From NCBI GenBank assembly GCA_020847735.1, contig JADLBL010000008.1, forward strand, positions 1 to 64,000: 64,000 nucleotides of DNA, in the 5' to 3' direction. The stretch comes from Candidatus Eisenbacteria bacterium (GTDB lineage: Bacteria > Eisenbacteria > RBG-16-71-46). Position numbers and translations under genes: made by a program. Positions 61,916 to 64,000 of the stretch are shown one piece after another; the stretch's first letter is position 1; the number at the start of each line of letters is the position of its first letter. A model generated the notes under the pieces. It made no database searches. It worked only from the letters and a program-made list of their open reading frames with translations, and was not told where the DNA came from.

Positions 61916-62335
61916 CTAGGCGGTGGCGGGCGGCGCGCGCAGGCCGTGCGCGCCGGGGTCATCCGGAAGTGGAGAACTCCCGACATCGAGCGCAGGGATC
62001 GTCTCCGAGACGATCAAGACCGGCGCGATGACCGCGGGGACGGCGAGCACCGCGAGGGGCGCCACCGTCGAAGCGTCAAGGACAACCACACCCGCAGCGG
62101 GCACCAGGATCGGAGCCATCTCGGGGCACACGCAGCCGTGCGGTGTCTGCTGATCATGCGACTGGTGATCAGCCGGGGTGGACGACTGCGAATCGCAGCA
62201 CCCGTGCTCTTCGTGCGAAGCGACGGGCGCCGAACGCGTCTCCGATCCCAGGCACGCACAGTGCAACTGCTCGAGCGGCAGCAGCAGCGCCAGCGCGGCG
62301 GCAAGCACCAGATTTGGAATCGACAGACGCTTCAT
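61916..62335 (-). CDS. Small secreted Cys/His-rich protein
   Basis: 139 residues. ATG 62335 (spacing 6 from GGAG) is preferred over ATG 62341. Signal region: IPNLVLAAALALLLPLEQLH. Then a Cys/His cluster: CACLGSETRS, HEEHGCCDSQSS, HQSHDQQTPHGCVC, about six Cys and seven His within 50 residues. After that a hydrophobic stretch (LDASTVAPLAVLAVPAVIAP) that may be a membrane helix. Layout recalls DUF2946-type small proteins found in copper-resistance clusters, but I cannot be sure. Possible periplasmic or membrane metal-binding protein. A palindrome lies about 120 bases upstream. Confidence 0.75.
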   Translation of the reverse strand: MKRLSIPNLVLAAALALLLPLEQLHCACLGSETRSAPVASHEEHGCCDSQSSTPADHQSHDQQTPHGCVCPEMAPILVPAAGVVVLDASTVAPLAVLAVPAVIAPVLIVSETIPALDVGSSPLPDDPGAHGLRAPPATA

Positions 62336-62450
62336 CGGCATCTCCGTCCGGGGGAGCCCGCAACGGCCGGCAACTCTGCCGACACGCATGGTAGCTCAAC
62401 CCCGCCGATTGCAAGGGCAAGATTCGGGCCGCTGCCCGATTCGCCCCTCA

Positions 62451-62469
62451 CCACCAGACAATCTGGTGG
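62451..62469. repeat. 8-3-8 palindrome, candidate metal-responsive operator
   Basis: CCACCAGA-CAA-TCTGGTGG is a perfect dyad in the 282-base gap between copA and the Cys/His-rich gene. No T-run follows on either strand. It could be an operator for the gene at 62335 and the cus genes beyond it, or a weak terminator for copA, whose stop is about 150 bases away. Confidence 0.5.
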
Positions 62470-62617
62470 GGATAGTGCGCTAACCTCAAACGCGTTGCGC
62501 CACATCCCGGATGACGATTGCCGGCCTCTCAACTCTGAACCCAACCTGACACACTGACGGGCACTCCACCACAACTGGCAGGTATCGTTCGGCAACACGA
62601 ACCCGCGAGCTCCCATG

Positions 62618-64000
62618 TCAGAGCCCCTTCGTTCGCAGCCGGAGTGCATTGCCGATCACCGAGACCGAACTGAGGCTCATGGCGGCCGCTGCGATGATCG
62701 GACTGAGCAGCCAGCCGAACGTCGGATAGAGCACGCCGGCCGCGATGGGCACGCCGAGGACGTTGTACACGAACGCGAAGAACAGGTTCTGGCGGATGTT
62801 GCCCATCGTCGCCCGACTCAGGCGCCGCGCACGCACGATGCCCCGCAGGTCACCCTTGACCAGGGTGACGCCCGCGCTCTCCATCGCGATATCCGCCCCG
62901 GTCCCCATCGCGATGCCGACCTGTGCCTGCGAGAGCGCGGGGGCATCGTTGATCCCGTCGCCGGCCATGGCTACGACCCGGCCGTCAGCCTGCAGTTCCT
63001 TGATCTTCGACGCCTTCTGGTCGGGCAGGACACCGGCGAGGACGTCGTCGATACCGAGTTGCCTTGCGACCGCCCTCGCCGTGGTCTCGCTGTCTCCGGT
63101 CAGCATCACGAGGCGCAACCCCTCCCCATGCAACTGACGGATGGCATCCGCCGTGGTGGACTTGATGGGGTCGGCGACACCGATCAACCCCGCGAGCGCC
63201 CCGTCCACGACGGCGTACATCACGGTCTGCCCCGATAGGCGGAGTTCCTCGGCCCGCGTGCCCGTCGCGCCGGGCTCGACTTGGGCTTCGCTCAGCAGCG
63301 CGGCGTTCCCCAGTTGCACGGCATGTCCCTCGACCTCGCCCGACACGCCCATCCCGGTCCGTGACGCGAAACCGGTGGCGTTGGCGAGTGCGATGGCCCG
63401 TTCCTCGGCGCCGGCGACGATCGCGGCGGCGAGGGGGTGCTCGCTGGCCCGCTCCAGGCTCGCGGCGAGCCGCAGCACGTCGGTCTCGGCCCAGGGAGCG
63501 ATCGGGACCACGCTGACAAGCCGCGGCTTGCCCTCGGTGAGCGTGCCGGTCTTGTCCACGACGAGTGTATCGACGGTACGCAACACCTCGATCGCTTCGG
63601 CGTTCCTGAACAGCACGCCCATCGTGGCCCCGCGGCCGGTGGCCACCATGATGGACACGGGCGTGGCCAGCCCCAGGGCGCACGGGCAGGCGATGATCAG
63701 CACGCCGATGGCGTTGAGCGTGGCGTAGGCCATGCGCGGCTCGGGGCCCACGATGGCCCAGACGATGAACGTGATCGCCGCGACAATCACCACGGCGGGC
63801 ACGAAGACCGCGGACACACGGTCGGCCAGCTTCTGGATCGGGGCGCGGCTGCGCTGCGCCTGCGCGACCATCTGGACGATGCGGGCGAGCAGCGTTTCGG
63901 CTCCGACGCGCTCCGCCTGCATGACCAGTGAGCCGGTTCCGTTGACCGTCGCACCGATGACGCGAGAGCCGCGGACCTTCTCGGACGGGATCGGCTCGCC
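62618..64000 (-). CDS. copA: Copper-transporting P1B-type ATPase, N-terminus beyond the window
   Basis: 461 codons of the C-terminal part. Open to the window edge with in-frame [20 protein letters not shown], the actuator domain T-G-E-x-x-P region (here G-E-P-I-P). Next [20 protein letters not shown] has the Cys-Pro-Cys metal site of P1B-1 ATPases; the phosphorylation site is [12 protein letters not shown]; the ATP-binding motif is [17 protein letters not shown]; and MLTGDSETT and [20 protein letters not shown] end the ATPase core. The end [15 protein letters not shown] shows the M-S-x-S-S signature of Cu(I) pumps. It exports Cu(I) from the cytoplasm to the periplasm, feeding CusCBA. Gene symbol follows family resemblance. 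Confidence 0.95.
   Translation of the reverse strand, partial: GEPIPSEKVRGSRVIGATVNGTGSLVMQAERVGAETLLARIVQMVAQAQRSRAPIQKLADRVSAVFVPAVVIVAAITFIVWAIVGPEPRMAYATLNAIGVLIIACPCALGLATPVSIMVATGRGATMGVLFRNAEAIEVLRTVDTLVVDKTGTLTEGKPRLVSVVPIAPWAETDVLRLAASLERASEHPLAAAIVAGAEERAIALANATGFASRTGMGVSGEVEGHAVQLGNAALLSEAQVEPGATGTRAEELRLSGQTVMYAVVDGALAGLIGVADPIKSTTADAIRQLHGEGLRLVMLTGDSETTARAVARQLGIDDVLAGVLPDQKASKIKELQADGRVVAMAGDGINDAPALSQAQVGIAMGTGADIAMESAGVTLVKGDLRGIVRARRLSRATMGNIRQNLFFAFVYNVLGVPIAAGVLYPTFGWLLSPIIAAAAMSLSSVSVIGNALRLRTKGL

Overview
The window is a GC-rich bacterial chromosome segment with about 50 genes supported by family motifs, codon structure or ribosome binding sites. Several secreted proteins end in a FlgD-like sorting or anchoring domain (genes at 24008, 31973 and 45280), there is a carboxypeptidase-domain TonB-dependent receptor, and one secreted protein ends in a W-G-x-I-K-x-L-Y tail. 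Together with the very high GC this suggests an uncultured member of the FCB-related phyla, such as Candidatus Eisenbacteria or Krumholzibacteriota. That placement is inference; the window has no rRNA or other marker gene. I saw no tRNA, CRISPR array, insertion sequence or integrase.

Layout. 1-6100: two secreted surface proteins (the first cut by the window edge), a long non-coding leader and an 896-residue coiled-coil protein. 6150-15300: arginine decarboxylase (SpeA), a cytosolic-type S10 carboxypeptidase, an OPT peptide transporter, a DUF6165 protein and a TonB-dependent receptor-like barrel. 15290-18900: LEA-type lipoprotein, methyltransferase, DUF2723 membrane protein, SemiSWEET. 19000-27100: class III aminotransferase, a group of small stress-type proteins (two GlsB/YeaQ-like, DUF937, a tiny HExxH protein), PepD dipeptidase, a secreted lipase, a 51-residue membrane peptide and a NIPSNAP-like protein. 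27150-38050: ExeA-type ATPase with SPOR domain, DoxX, MarR facing a ClC channel across a clear operator, a 14-repeat propeller protein, and LysR facing an MFS exporter followed by a DUF2306 membrane protein.

38085-43492 is a cyanophycin locus transcribed right to left: cyanophycinase (cphB), cyanophycin synthetase (cphA), and a shorter CphA-like protein that keeps the N-terminal and Mur-ligase parts but lacks ATP-grasp. It implies storage and recycling of multi-L-arginyl-poly-aspartate. SpeA, PepD, S10 and OPT could feed or drain the same arginine and peptide pool (inference). 43799-48819 carries a DHFR-like reductase, an NRDE protein, an FG-GAP surface protein and a DHA2 exporter.

From about 49100 to the right edge base composition looks less GC-rich and every gene is on the minus strand. 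This is a copper/silver resistance island: a CopA-type P-ATPase (cut by the window end), a Cys/His-rich secreted protein, a cupredoxin-like protein, CusC-CusB-CusA, a heavy-metal-binding-domain protein, a histidine kinase that has lost its catalytic residues and reads in frame into a lipoprotein, GalT, a Met/His-rich lipoprotein and two unknown secreted proteins.

The observations most worth following are the pseudo-kinase/lipoprotein fusion, the ATP-grasp-less CphA paralogue, the Met-rich lipoprotein, and a recurrent TAnnnT element 5-9 bases before start codons that suggests many leaderless mRNAs.
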